Positions 8,805 through 17,706 of a stretch of DNA of 64,000 nucleotides are shown one piece after another. How positions within the stretch are numbered: the stretch's first letter is position 1; each line of letters opens with the position of its first letter. The DNA is from Sandaracinus amylolyticus (GTDB lineage Bacteria; Myxococcota_A; Polyangia; Polyangiales; Sandaracinaceae), in the NCBI RefSeq assembly GCF_000737325.1, contig NZ_CP011125.1, forward strand, positions 1,736,001 through 1,800,000, in the 5' to 3' direction. The notes beneath the pieces were generated by a model. That model was not told the origin of the DNA. It saw only the letters and a list, made by a program, of their open reading frames with translations, and ran no database searches. The position numbers were made by a program, and so were the translations under genes.

Positions 8805-9446
8805 GTGCGCGACGAGACCGTCCTGACGCTGGGCTTCGGCGTCCTCGCGATCGCGATCGGCGCGTTCGTGTGGCCCATCCGGCGGCGTCACCTCCTGACG
8901 CGCGAGGGCGCGCGCGCCGCCGGGCACTACCTGCCGCTCTTCGACGCGCGCGGCGTCTGGCTCTGGCTCAACGGGCCGGTGACGTTCGTGCTCGGCCTCG
9001 GGCTGCTCGCGAACGGCGCGCTCCGCGCGCGCGCCGAGCACGACGCGGCGCGCATCGAGCGCGAGCTGCGGCAGATCGTGATCGCGTGCGAGCCGGGGCG
9101 CATCGAGCTGCGCAACCTCGGCGACGCGCCGCGCGTCCTCGAGGTCGACGCGCGCGCCGATCACCCGCACCGCGATCCCGGGCCGCGCCTGCGCATCGAG
9201 CCCGAAGGCGCGATCACGCTGCCGCCCGGCACGTCGCGCTCGCTCGCGCTGAGCACCGTGACGCGCGGCGCGTGCGGCACCGAGCCGGGCGGCGATCACG
9301 TCACGCCGTGGGAGATGTGCGACGGAGCCGAGCTCGAGCTCGCGATCCGCGACCCGCACGGCGACGAGGTCGCGCGCGGCGCGAGCGGCTGCGCGTTCCC
9401 GGGGCGCGCGCGCGTGCTCCAGCTCGGCCCCGACTTCCTCTGGTGA
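8805..9446 (+). CDS. Hypothetical membrane protein with exported C-terminal domain
   Basis: 213 residues from a GTG start. One hydrophobic segment lies at residues 5-22 and a second near 50-67. They are followed by a coiled Ala/Arg/Glu segment and a beta-rich soluble domain of about 130 residues that contains three Cys. No family is recognised. It is 4 bp upstream of the next gene, so the two are almost surely cotranscribed, and both look like small inner-membrane proteins. Its promoter lies in or beside the 21-bp repeat array that ends about 45 bp upstream. Confidence 0.6.
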   Translation: MRDETVLTLGFGVLAIAIGAFVWPIRRRHLLTREGARAAGHYLPLFDARGVWLWLNGPVTFVLGLGLLANGALRARAEHDAARIERELRQIVIACEPGRIELRNLGDAPRVLEVDARADHPHRDPGPRLRIEPEGAITLPPGTSRSLALSTVTRGACGTEPGGDHVTPWEMCDGAELELAIRDPHGDEVARGASGCAFPGRARVLQLGPDFLW

Positions 9447-9450
9447 GCGA

Positions 9451-10005
9451 ATGGCGGACGTGACGTTCGAGCGTGCTGCGATCCGGAAGCGAGGCGAGTG
9501 GACCTACGCGGTCCCCGGCGCGCTCGCGATGTTCTTCGCGCTCGCGTTCGTGCTCGGCGTCTTCGACGCGAACGTGCGCGCGATGTTGCCCGAGGTGCTC
9601 GCGCTCTCGGGCGTGCTCGCGCTCGCGTGCGCGTTCCTCGCGTGGCTCGCGCGCGGCCGGCTGCGCAGCGTGGTGCAGGTGGGGCGCGATCGCGCGGGCG
9701 CGTTCGTGCGGATCGCCGGCGAGCGCGAGGTGCGGGCGCCCCTGCGGTATCGCGTCGGCTGGTTCCACGAGCCGGTCTCGTCGACCGTGCTCCCCGTGCT
9801 CTGGGTCGAGGTGCGCGGCGACGACGGACCCGCGATCACGATGCGGCTCACGATGGGCGCGATCCACCGCCCGCCCGCGGACTGGCCCCCGGGCCCGCCG
9901 ATCTCGCAGCCGACGCACGAGCTCGGCGGGATCGTCGACTACGCGCGCGCGCTCGACGCGATCGGCGCGACGCGCGCGACGAGCTGGCTCGACGTCGCGC
10001 GCTGA
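9451..10005 (+). CDS. Hypothetical membrane protein
   Basis: 184 residues from ATG, 4 bp after the previous stop. Two hydrophobic helices (about residues 22-42 and 50-66) form a hairpin. A soluble beta-rich domain of about 115 residues follows, with a P-P-A-D-W-P-P-G-P-P segment near residue 145. The two-helix plus beta-domain layout resembles that of the upstream gene, suggesting that the pair act together at the membrane. No known family is recognised and no function is proposed. Confidence 0.6.
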   Translation: MADVTFERAAIRKRGEWTYAVPGALAMFFALAFVLGVFDANVRAMLPEVLALSGVLALACAFLAWLARGRLRSVVQVGRDRAGAFVRIAGEREVRAPLRYRVGWFHEPVSSTVLPVLWVEVRGDDGPAITMRLTMGAIHRPPADWPPGPPISQPTHELGGIVDYARALDAIGATRATSWLDVAR

Positions 10006-10030
10006 GCGCGCGAGCCGATCTGGACACGTC

Positions 10031-11002
10031 TCACCCCACGCCGACGAGATCGAGCTCGACGCCGACGCTCTTCGCGCGCGCCGCCTCGACGATGCGCCAC
10101 GCGAGCGCGACGTCCTGGATGGCGAGGCCCGTCGAGTCGAACACGGTGAGCGCGCCGCGATCGATCGTCGCCGCGCCGACGATCACCTCGCCGAGCGTGC
10201 CCGCGACCTTCGAGAGCGCGTAGCGCCCGTCGTGGATCGCCACGTTGATCTCGCCCGAGTGCTCGGCCTGGTGGGGCTCGTCGATCACGACCTGCGCGGC
10301 GTCGAGGATGTCGGGATCGAGCTCCTGCTTGCCGGGGCCGTCGGCGCCCATCGCGTTCACGTGCGCGCTCGCGGCGAGCCACGCGCGCTTGACGACCGGC
10401 GTGCGCGAGGGCGTCGAGGTGTTCACGACGTCGGCGCGGCACGCCTCTTCGACGCTCACCGCCCGGCCGCCGAGCTCGCGCGCGAGGCCCTCGGCGAGCG
10501 CGGGCACACGATCCGAGAAGAGCGGCTCGAACGACTCGCCGAACACCACACGATGCGCCGCGAGCATCGTGCGCGCCTGCACGCCCGAGCCGACGAAGCC
10601 GACGGTGCGCGGCGCGCCCGACGCGAGGTGCTTCGACGCGACCGCCGCGGCGGCGCCGGTGCGCAGCGCGGTGAGCCACGTCGCGTCGAGGATCGCGAGC
10701 GGGAGCGCGGTCTCGGGATCGGAGAGCACGTACACGCCCATCACCGAGGGCAGGCCGTGGCGCGCGGGGTTCTGGGGGTGGCTGTTGACCCACTTCACGC
10801 CGGCGACGTGCGCGAGCGCGGAGGGCATCGCGCGGAAGTCGCCGTCGTGCTCGGGCAGGTCGAGGTAGACCTTCGGCGGCATTCGCGCCTCGCCGCGACC
10901 GTGCGCGGCGAACGCCTCTTCGACGGCGCTCACGGCCATCGGCATCGTCGCGACCGATTCCACCTCGCGGCGCGTGAGGACCAGGGTGCGTCGGCTCTTC
11001 AT
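10031..11002 (-). CDS. Ornithine cyclodeaminase / alanine dehydrogenase-like (mu-crystallin family)
   Basis: 323 residues from the ATG at 11002; an upstream GTG at 11044 would add 14 residues of low-complexity sequence and is less likely. K70 in G-V-K-W-V-N-S-H-P and R114 in A-L-R-T-G-A sit where the family binds the substrate carboxylate. The NAD(P) Rossmann motif G-F-V-G-S-G-V-Q-A occupies residues 135-143. D-D-x-x-Q replacements around V-I-D-E-P-H-Q agree with the family rather than with strict ornithine cyclodeaminases. Members include alanine dehydrogenases, ornithine cyclodeaminases and ketimine reductases; which applies here cannot be decided. Soluble and cytoplasmic. Divergent from the phosphofructokinase-like gene. 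Confidence 0.8.
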   Translation of the reverse strand: MKSRRTLVLTRREVESVATMPMAVSAVEEAFAAHGRGEARMPPKVYLDLPEHDGDFRAMPSALAHVAGVKWVNSHPQNPARHGLPSVMGVYVLSDPETALPLAILDATWLTALRTGAAAAVASKHLASGAPRTVGFVGSGVQARTMLAAHRVVFGESFEPLFSDRVPALAEGLARELGGRAVSVEEACRADVVNTSTPSRTPVVKRAWLAASAHVNAMGADGPGKQELDPDILDAAQVVIDEPHQAEHSGEINVAIHDGRYALSKVAGTLGEVIVGAATIDRGALTVFDSTGLAIQDVALAWRIVEAARAKSVGVELDLVGVG

Positions 11003-11100
11003 GGCCCGCGATGTACCACGGGCGTCGGTGCGGCGATGCGCCACGGGAGCGACACTCAGGCTTGCGGTGACACCCGGTTCGACGCTACCGATCCGGTGCG

Positions 11101-12279
11101 ATGACCGAGCCGACCAATCCCTTCCTCCGCCCGTCGCGCGTTCCGCGCGGCGAGCGTCGCCTGCTCTGCGTGTTCGACGGCGGCAACGCGCCCGGATACT
11201 CGTCGGTCGCGGTCGCGCTGACCGAAGAAGGAACGCGGCGCGGCTTCGAGGTGTGGGCGGCGACCGAGGGGTTCCGCTCGCTCACGAACGACGCGACCCA
11301 CGAGCTGCGCTTCGAGCGCATGGTGGTGTCGCGGCGCGAGCGCTACGAGCTGCTCGCGCAGAACATCCCGGCGCGCTCGATGGGGCGACGCGTGCAGGAC
11401 GCGGGCAGCGACTTCCGCTCGGAGCGCTACCTCGGGTTCCACGATCGCGCGACGCGCGACCTCGCGGCGCAGACGTTCCGCGCGCAGGGCTTCACGCACC
11501 TCGTGTGCGTCGGCGGCAACGGCACGTTCGAGGGCTGCAAGGCGTGGCTCCAGTCGTTCGGCGACGAGCGCCCGCCGACGGCGTTCGTGAACGTGTCGAT
11601 CGACAACGACGTCGGCGGCGATCGGGCGATCGGGTTCCTCACCGGCGTCGAGGCGGGCGCGGAGATCGCGCGCGGCCTCTACGAGGACAGCTACACGCAC
11701 AAGCGGATCTACTTGCTCGAGATGATGGGCAACCGCTCGGGGCGTCACGCGCTGAACTGCGGCGTCGCGGCGCGCGCGCACCTGATCGTGCTGCCGTTCT
11801 TCTCGTTCCCCGACGAGGTGCTGCGCGAGATCGCGGAGGGGCTCTCGAAGGCGGAGCACGCGCTCGTGGTGGTCGCCGAGGGCTACGAGGCCGAGCGCCG
11901 GAAGCGCGACCTGCCGGGCGTGAGCGCGAGCGCGTTCTTCAAGGTGCAGCTCGAGCAGTACGGGCTGCGCGACCTGCCGGATCGGCGCGTGATCGCGGAG
12001 CCGTTCAGCCGTCACATCCGCGGCGTGCGCCCGGGCTTCGCCGACGTGTCCGCCGCGTACCTGAAGGCGACGATGCTGTTCGAGGCGTTCGACGAAGGGC
12101 GCACCGAGGTGATGCCGTTCGTGCTCGCGGCGCACGACGTCGGCGTGCGCAGCTTCGAGACGATCACGCGCGAGGATCGCGTCGAGCGCGCGTTCCTGCC
12201 GCTGCTCGATCGCTTCGGGATGCCGAAGCTGCGCACGTGGGTGAGGGATCACTTCACGACGAGCGAGCAGATCCTCTGA
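11101..12279 (+). CDS. 6-phosphofructokinase-like protein with altered signature residues
   Basis: 392 residues from ATG. The phosphofructokinase fold is recognisable by G-G-N29-A-P-G (usual GGDAPG), G-G-N140-G-T-F-E-G (usual GGDGS), S-I-D168-N-D-V-G-G-D (usual TIDND, which carries the catalytic base) and L-E-M-M-G-N (usual EVMGR). The aspartate that should act as base is kept. The Mg/phosphate-side Asp of GGDGS, the Asp of GGDAPG and the Arg of MGR are all replaced by Asn. Either the enzyme uses a different phosphoryl donor or sugar, or it has lost activity. Family ATP-type and PPi-type enzymes phosphorylate fructose 6-phosphate. No sugar-metabolism genes lie nearby. Confidence 0.75.
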   Translation: MTEPTNPFLRPSRVPRGERRLLCVFDGGNAPGYSSVAVALTEEGTRRGFEVWAATEGFRSLTNDATHELRFERMVVSRRERYELLAQNIPARSMGRRVQDAGSDFRSERYLGFHDRATRDLAAQTFRAQGFTHLVCVGGNGTFEGCKAWLQSFGDERPPTAFVNVSIDNDVGGDRAIGFLTGVEAGAEIARGLYEDSYTHKRIYLLEMMGNRSGRHALNCGVAARAHLIVLPFFSFPDEVLREIAEGLSKAEHALVVVAEGYEAERRKRDLPGVSASAFFKVQLEQYGLRDLPDRRVIAEPFSRHIRGVRPGFADVSAAYLKATMLFEAFDEGRTEVMPFVLAAHDVGVRSFETITREDRVERAFLPLLDRFGMPKLRTWVRDHFTTSEQIL

Positions 12280-12529
12280 GACGAAGCGCGGCTCGCCCCG
12301 GTGCGCGGTGAGGCGGGCCGAGCCCGAGCCGCCGGCCCGCACGCGTTCTCGTGCGACGTGCACGTTCCGCGCGCTGCCGCCGCGCGACTCCCACGCCGCA
12401 CTTTTGTCGCTCGCACGGACGGTTTGCGCGCGCGCGCGTGCGCTTCGCGTGCGGCCCGCGCGCGCGGCGATTTCTTCATGGAAATTGCGGAGGTACACCG
12501 GTTGCTGAGGGGCGCGGGCGGAGACCTCG

Positions 12530-15500
12530 ATGCCCACCACACGCTTCGCCCGGACCTGCGATCCAGACCCGCGCTTCGCCGGCGTTCCACGCGCTCGTCG
12601 ATCGCGCTTCGCCCTCGTCGCGCTCGCGCTGGTCGCGAGCGCATGCTCGACGTCGATCGAGCCCGGCGTCGTGCCCGCCGCGTCGCTCTCGGGCGACGGC
12701 GGCGTCGACGATGGCGGCGCCGCGTCGTTCCTGCTCGGCGACGAGTTCGACGACCCCGAGGTCGCCGCGTGCGACGACTCGAGCCTCGGCGGCGCGTGCA
12801 GCGGCTCGCGCGAGTACCAGCGCCATCGCGTCTGCACCACCCCGCCGAACGCCGCGTGCAACGGCGGCTACTGCGAGGCCGCGCGGAGCTGCAGCAACTG
12901 GGCGTTCGGCCACTACGTCACGAGCCGCACCAAGCGCTTCACACAGAGCGAGCGCTGCGAGTGGGAGTGCATCCAGGAGAACCCGAACGGCGGCTGCTAT
13001 CGACGCCGCCGGATCTGCTGGTGGGAGCCCAGCTGCAGCTCGTCGTACGAGACGAACCTCGCGCGCAGCGAGGCCTCGTCGCGCGGCGCGCCGGCGCAGG
13101 CCGTGTCCGCGATCACCGCGACCGCGCAGTCGATCTCGGTGTCGACGACGCAACGGCGCTGCGACGTGACGATCTCCAACGTCCCGTATCCCAACACGCG
13201 CGCGGACGTGAACGTCTGTGGCTGCGCGACGTGCCGCCACGCGACCTGCGGCACCGAGGAGCCCTACCTCTACCAGCCGCCCGGTGGCGCCGCGCCGGCG
13301 CCGGGCTCGTCGACGACGCCCAGCTGCGTGACCGCCGAGGATCGGACGACCGTCGCGACGCGCTGGGCGCGCCTGCGCGACTCGTGGTCGCGACGCGCGC
13401 TGCTCTCCACCGCGGACCGCGCGCGGGTCGCGGCGCGGGTGCGCACCATGCTCGAGCTCCACGCCGACGAGATCGTGGCGATCGAGCGCGCGGACGCGAT
13501 CGCCGCGTACGCGCCCGAGGAGAGCGCGCAGCCGCTCTCGTGCGAGCCCGGCGCGCAGCCGATCACGTTCGGCGCCGCGTGCTCGACCGCGTCGCGCGCA
13601 TTCCTCGGGGCGCGCCTCGCGATGTGCGAGCGCGTCGCGCAGGACGCCGACGGGTACGCGCCGCGCGCGCGCGGCGCCGTGGCGTGGGTGCTCGCGCCCG
13701 AGTGCCTCGCGACCCTCGAGCACCTCGCGGCGAATCCGTCGTGCAGCACGCCGGAGATCGAGGCGCGCGCGCGGGTCGCGGCGTTCCGGATGATCGAGCG
13801 TGGCCTCGACGCGATCACCGAGCGGCCGAGCGCGCTCGCGACGGTCGACGTCACCGCGCCGTCGGGCGTGACCGGCACGTACCGCACGCTGCCCGAGCTC
13901 GCGCGTCAGCTCCACGGCATCGGCCGCTGGTACGAGCTCGCGCGCGCGAGCGAGGCGCGCGCGGCCGACGAGGACGCGCCCGCGTGGACCGCATCGCACC
14001 TCGACCGGCTCGTCGGCGCGATGTGGCGCCGTGCCCGCGCCGCGCGTCGCGTGGTCGGCGCGCTCTGTCCGGCGCTCGCGCCCAGCAGCGACCTCGACGG
14101 CGACTGCGTGCCCGACGGACAGACCGCGCCCGACGTGACCACCGATCTCGCGGCCGCGCTCACCACGACGACCGAGCGCGCCGATCGCCTCGATCGCAAC
14201 GTGCTGCTCGCCGCGTTCCAGGAGACGAGCATCCCCGCGATCACCGGGCCGAGCGGCACGATCCTCCCCGAGCTCGCGGTCACGGGGCACGCGCTGCGCG
14301 GCGAGGCGCTGCTCGCGATCACGGCGGACGCGCTGCGCGGGTCGCTCGATCGCGTCGACTCGCTCTCGCCGTACAACCAGCTCGCGTGCCGGCTCACGGC
14401 GTGCGGCGGCGCGCGCGCGTCGGGCGTCGACTGGTCCGAAGAGCCGCGCTGGGCGCAGACTTGGGCGCTCCTCGGGAGCGTCGACGACGCGGCCGAGCTC
14501 CAGGCGCTCGTGACCGAGGTCGGCCCCGATCTCGCCGATGCGAGCACGAGCACGCAGCCCGAGTCGTGGCAGAGCGTGTGGGAGCGCATCGCGCGTCGTC
14601 GCGTCGCGCTCGCGGAGGACGTCGCGGCGGCCTCGCAGCAGAGCGCGGTGCCGGCCAGCGAGCGCGTCGATCTCGCGCACGTGCCGACCGAGCAGCTGAC
14701 GCCGGGCGCGCGCGCGCTCGCGAGCGTGATCACGCGCGGCAACGCGCGCGCGGGCTCGTACGCGGCGACCGGGCTCGTCGATCCGACGCGCACCGACCGG
14801 CGGCTGCGCACCATCGTGAGCGCCGATGGACGCGCCGCGATCATCGAGTCCGCCGGGGCGCTCGTCTCGCAGCTCGAGGCCGCGATCGTCGACTACGAGC
14901 AGGATCGGCGCGCGGTGGTGTCCGATCTGCTCGCGATGCTCGGCGGAGCGCGCGCGCTCGACGAGGTGATCGAGCACCGCGAGGAGCTGGTGCGCGAGCT
15001 CGAGCGCACCAACGCCGATCACGCGGCGCTCCGCATGACGCTGCAGGAGTACGAGCGGCGCTACGCCGAGACGTACGACCCCGAGAACGGCGTCGACCTC
15101 ATGGGCGATCTCGACGCGACGCTCGACGACGGTGCGTTCGTGCAGGAGGGCGGCACGCGGCACTACGAGGTGCGCGGGTTCCACGGTGCGCGCGCGTTCC
15201 CGCTGCGCCGCGGCATGAACATCGTCGACTCCATCGCGCGCGGGATCGAGATCGACCCGGCGAACGGCGGTGAGCCCGATCCCGATCGGATCGCGACGCT
15301 CTCGGTGACGGGCCCGCGCATGATCGCGGTGCACGCGGCGGGCGAGTACTCGCCGCTCTGCGCGCTCCGCAGCTTCCAGGTCGCGATCCCGAGCCACGAC
15401 GGCGACGACGGCGTGATCGTGCCGCCCGTCGCGCCCGGCACGACGATCGGACCCGAGGGCTTCACGATCGACGTGAGCGGATCGTCCGCCGAGGTGCGCC

Positions 15501-17557
15501 GCATCGGCGAGTCGACGCAGGAGGACCTCGGGCTGCTCGGGCCGGCGTGTCAGATCGCGAGCGTCGCGGCCGGCGGCGGGATCAGCGCGGGGACGAACGA
15601 GCGCAACCGCGGACAGGCGGCAGGCACGCTGTGCAGCGCCGCGGCCGGGATCGTCTCGTGGCTGACGGGCGAGTACGTCAGCCCGGTCGCGACGACGACG
15701 AGCGCGGAGACCTCGACCAGCGCGCGCTTCAGCGCGGGGCTGCGCCTCCGCGACACGCCGTTCCCGATGCTGCCCGCGGGCGCGCTCGTGGTGATCGAGA
15801 TGGCGCCCGGCTCGACGATGGCGTCGGACATCCGCGACATCCACCTGCTGCGCAGCGGCGCGAGCTCGTTCTTCGTGCCCGACGCGGCGGATCTCTACTT
15901 CGTCGTCAACGACGGCTGGACGAGCTCGTGCGGCACGCTCGCGCCGCCGGGCGACTCGAACGTCGTCTCGCTCGAGCTGCGCGTGCTGCAGTCGGAGACC
16001 GGCGTCGCGCAGCAGGTCGTGGACGCGATGGCGGGCGTGCTCGAGTCGATCCGCGGTGATCGCGCGCTGATCGTCGAGCAGGGCTCGGTGCTCTCGACGC
16101 AGCTCTCCGCGTACCGCGAGGCCGCGATCCACGAGCTCGAGGTGAGCGCCGGGGTGTCGCTCGCGGACGTGCCCGACTCGGTGCGCAACGCGTTCGACGC
16201 GTACGTGAGCTACGAGCTCGCGAGGCTCGAGCTCGCCACCGAGATCCGCGCGCGTGATCGCCGCGTGCAGGAGCTCCAGGCGCAGCTCCAGGCGCTCGAC
16301 GACGATCTCCTGCACGCCGGCGAGCAGGGCCGCATCACGGCGCTCCTCCCGGTGGGGCGGCTGCGCAACCTCGACGAGTACACCGACGGCACCGACGAGG
16401 CGCACCTGCGCTGGCTCGCGGACTCGCTCACGGCGCTCGCGGTCGAGGATCTCGTCCCGCTGATCGAGCTCTGGCATCCCGACCTGCTGCCCGCGCTCGT
16501 GAGCCCGACCACCGGCGACCCCGCGGTGCGCGCCGCCCTCGGGCGGCTCGCGAGCCCGCCGCCCACTGCGTCGCCGTTCTCGCTCGTCGACGACGTCGCG
16601 CTCGTCGTGCGCGCGATCCTCTCGACGTACGCGGCGACGCCGATGACGCACGTCGGCGCCGATCGCTACGTCGTCGGCATCTCGTTCGGTCGCCCGGGCT
16701 ACGCCTTCCCGCCGGAGGGGTTCCCGCCGGATCCCGACGCCGATCCCGCGGAGACGCCGCGCTCGGTGTTCCCCCGCGCATCGTCGTCCGACGCGGCGCG
16801 CGTGTGGGGCGCCGTCTTCGCGGCGACGGCGCTCGCGCCCTCCGACGTGCGCTGCACGAGCGACGCGATCTGCGAGGGCGCGTTCGACGAAGGCGTGACG
16901 TGCGACACGAGCGCGGGCCGCTGCCGTGGACCGGTCGCGTGCGTCGACCTCGACGGCGACGGCCAGGCGGCGGAGTGCAGCGCTCCCGGCATGCAGTGCG
17001 TCGCCGAGGCGTGCGTGCGCGGCGAGACGCGCGCTCGCGTCGCGCTCCAGGCGAGCGATCTGTATCGCGCGCTCGGCGGCGCGGGCGGCCACGTCGCGTG
17101 TCAGTCGGCCGCGCCGATCGTGCAGCGCTCCGCGCTCGTGTTCGCGCTCGGCCGCAACTTCGATCCCGCCGACGCGGAGATCCTCGCGGACATGTCGACG
17201 GGGCGCCGCGTCGTCGCGCGCATCGACGCGCAGCAGCCCTTCGCGCTGCGCGACGCGGAGACGAGGTACACGCTGCTCGCGGCGCCGTTCCTCGAGCGCA
17301 CGATGCCGCTCGTCTACACGACGTACGAGCGCGTCATCCCGGCGTTCACGGCGCACACGCCGGCCGAGCAAGGGCATCGCGGCAGCTCGGTGCTCGCGCC
17401 GATCACCGTCGACTTCTCCGCGCTCTCGACGCTGCGCGCGGCGCGCGGCGGAGACGGCGTGAGCGGCACGTTCGAGTCGAGCGAGCTCCTGCTCGTGATG
17501 GAGATCGACGCGGTGCCCTCGACGCGCCCGACGTGGATCACCACCTGCGCGCCGTGA
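12530..17557 (+). CDS. Giant (1675-residue) predicted lipoprotein, unknown family
   Basis: Starts at ATG 12530 after a GC-rich 250-bp leader. A basic N-terminus and hydrophobic helix lead to L-V-A-S-A-C, a lipobox with Cys39, so it is probably an exported lipoprotein. Residues 75-250 are Cys-rich (clusters around C-T-T-P-P-N-A-A-C and C-G-C-A-T-C). Long Ala/Arg/Glu helical stretches follow, some of likely coiled-coil character (around 770-860 and 1190-1270). Near residue 1440 there is another Cys-rich block with a D-L-D-G-D-G-Q calcium-like loop. The C-terminus is beta-rich. No catalytic motif is seen. The next gene, 146 bp downstream on the same strand, encodes an exported SpvB/Rhs protein of similar size. 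A 17-bp hairpin between them may end or limit readthrough. I cannot name a family. Confidence 0.75.
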   Translation: MPTTRFARTCDPDPRFAGVPRARRSRFALVALALVASACSTSIEPGVVPAASLSGDGGVDDGGAASFLLGDEFDDPEVAACDDSSLGGACSGSREYQRHRVCTTPPNAACNGGYCEAARSCSNWAFGHYVTSRTKRFTQSERCEWECIQENPNGGCYRRRRICWWEPSCSSSYETNLARSEASSRGAPAQAVSAITATAQSISVSTTQRRCDVTISNVPYPNTRADVNVCGCATCRHATCGTEEPYLYQPPGGAAPAPGSSTTPSCVTAEDRTTVATRWARLRDSWSRRALLSTADRARVAARVRTMLELHADEIVAIERADAIAAYAPEESAQPLSCEPGAQPITFGAACSTASRAFLGARLAMCERVAQDADGYAPRARGAVAWVLAPECLATLEHLAANPSCSTPEIEARARVAAFRMIERGLDAITERPSALATVDVTAPSGVTGTYRTLPELARQLHGIGRWYELARASEARAADEDAPAWTASHLDRLVGAMWRRARAARRVVGALCPALAPSSDLDGDCVPDGQTAPDVTTDLAAALTTTTERADRLDRNVLLAAFQETSIPAITGPSGTILPELAVTGHALRGEALLAITADALRGSLDRVDSLSPYNQLACRLTACGGARASGVDWSEEPRWAQTWALLGSVDDAAELQALVTEVGPDLADASTSTQPESWQSVWERIARRRVALAEDVAAASQQSAVPASERVDLAHVPTEQLTPGARALASVITRGNARAGSYAATGLVDPTRTDRRLRTIVSADGRAAIIESAGALVSQLEAAIVDYEQDRRAVVSDLLAMLGGARALDEVIEHREELVRELERTNADHAALRMTLQEYERRYAETYDPENGVDLMGDLDATLDDGAFVQEGGTRHYEVRGFHGARAFPLRRGMNIVDSIARGIEIDPANGGEPDPDRIATLSVTGPRMIAVHAAGEYSPLCALRSFQVAIPSHDGDDGVIVPPVAPGTTIGPEGFTIDVSGSSAEVRRIGESTQEDLGLLGPACQIASVAAGGGISAGTNERNRGQAAGTLCSAAAGIVSWLTGEYVSPVATTTSAETSTSARFSAGLRLRDTPFPMLPAGALVVIEMAPGSTMASDIRDIHLLRSGASSFFVPDAADLYFVVNDGWTSSCGTLAPPGDSNVVSLELRVLQSETGVAQQVVDAMAGVLESIRGDRALIVEQGSVLSTQLSAYREAAIHELEVSAGVSLADVPDSVRNAFDAYVSYELARLELATEIRARDRRVQELQAQLQALDDDLLHAGEQGRITALLPVGRLRNLDEYTDGTDEAHLRWLADSLTALAVEDLVPLIELWHPDLLPALVSPTTGDPAVRAALGRLASPPPTASPFSLVDDVALVVRAILSTYAATPMTHVGADRYVVGISFGRPGYAFPPEGFPPDPDADPAETPRSVFPRASSSDAARVWGAVFAATALAPSDVRCTSDAICEGAFDEGVTCDTSAGRCRGPVACVDLDGDGQAAECSAPGMQCVAEACVRGETRARVALQASDLYRALGGAGGHVACQSAAPIVQRSALVFALGRNFDPADAEILADMSTGRRVVARIDAQQPFALRDAETRYTLLAAPFLERTMPLVYTTYERVIPAFTAHTPAEQGHRGSSVLAPITVDFSALSTLRAARGGDGVSGTFESSELLLVMEIDAVPSTRPTWITTCAP

Positions 17558-17587
17558 GCTGAGCGCGCTCGGTCGAACCAAGACGCG

Positions 17588-17628
17588 CCCGTTCGCGGAG
17601 CCGCACGACGCGCGGCTCCGCGAGCGGG
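17588..17628 (+). terminator. Strong hairpin after the giant lipoprotein gene
   Basis: Arms 17588-17604 and 17612-17628 pair over 17 bp with one G-T pair, around a 7-base loop. It starts 30 bases after the stop codon. No T-run follows, as is usual in such GC-rich genomes, so termination is plausible but unproven. Confidence 0.6.
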
Positions 17629-17643
17629 GCGACGTGCGCCCGA

Positions 17644-17690
17644 GGGCCCGCGGGCGCGCGCTTCCACGAGCTCGTGCTCGCGGGCCCGCG
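17644..17690 (+). promoter_or_regulatory. Nested hairpin just before the rhs start
   Basis: GGGCCCGCG at 17644-17652 pairs with CGCGGGCCC at 17679-17687, and the palindrome CACGAGCTCGTG (17665-17676) lies between them. The structure ends only 7 bases before the AAGGAG ribosome binding site (17695-17700) of the rhs gene. It could influence translation of that gene, or be a second part of the upstream terminator region. Confidence 0.4.
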
Positions 17691-17706
17691 AGGGAAGGAG
17701 ACGATG

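Noticed and set aside
12530-17557. Possible TcA toxin subunit (because a TcB-like Rhs protein follows)
   Set aside because: No TcA receptor-binding, pore or TcB-binding motifs; it has a lipobox and Cys-rich blocks instead.
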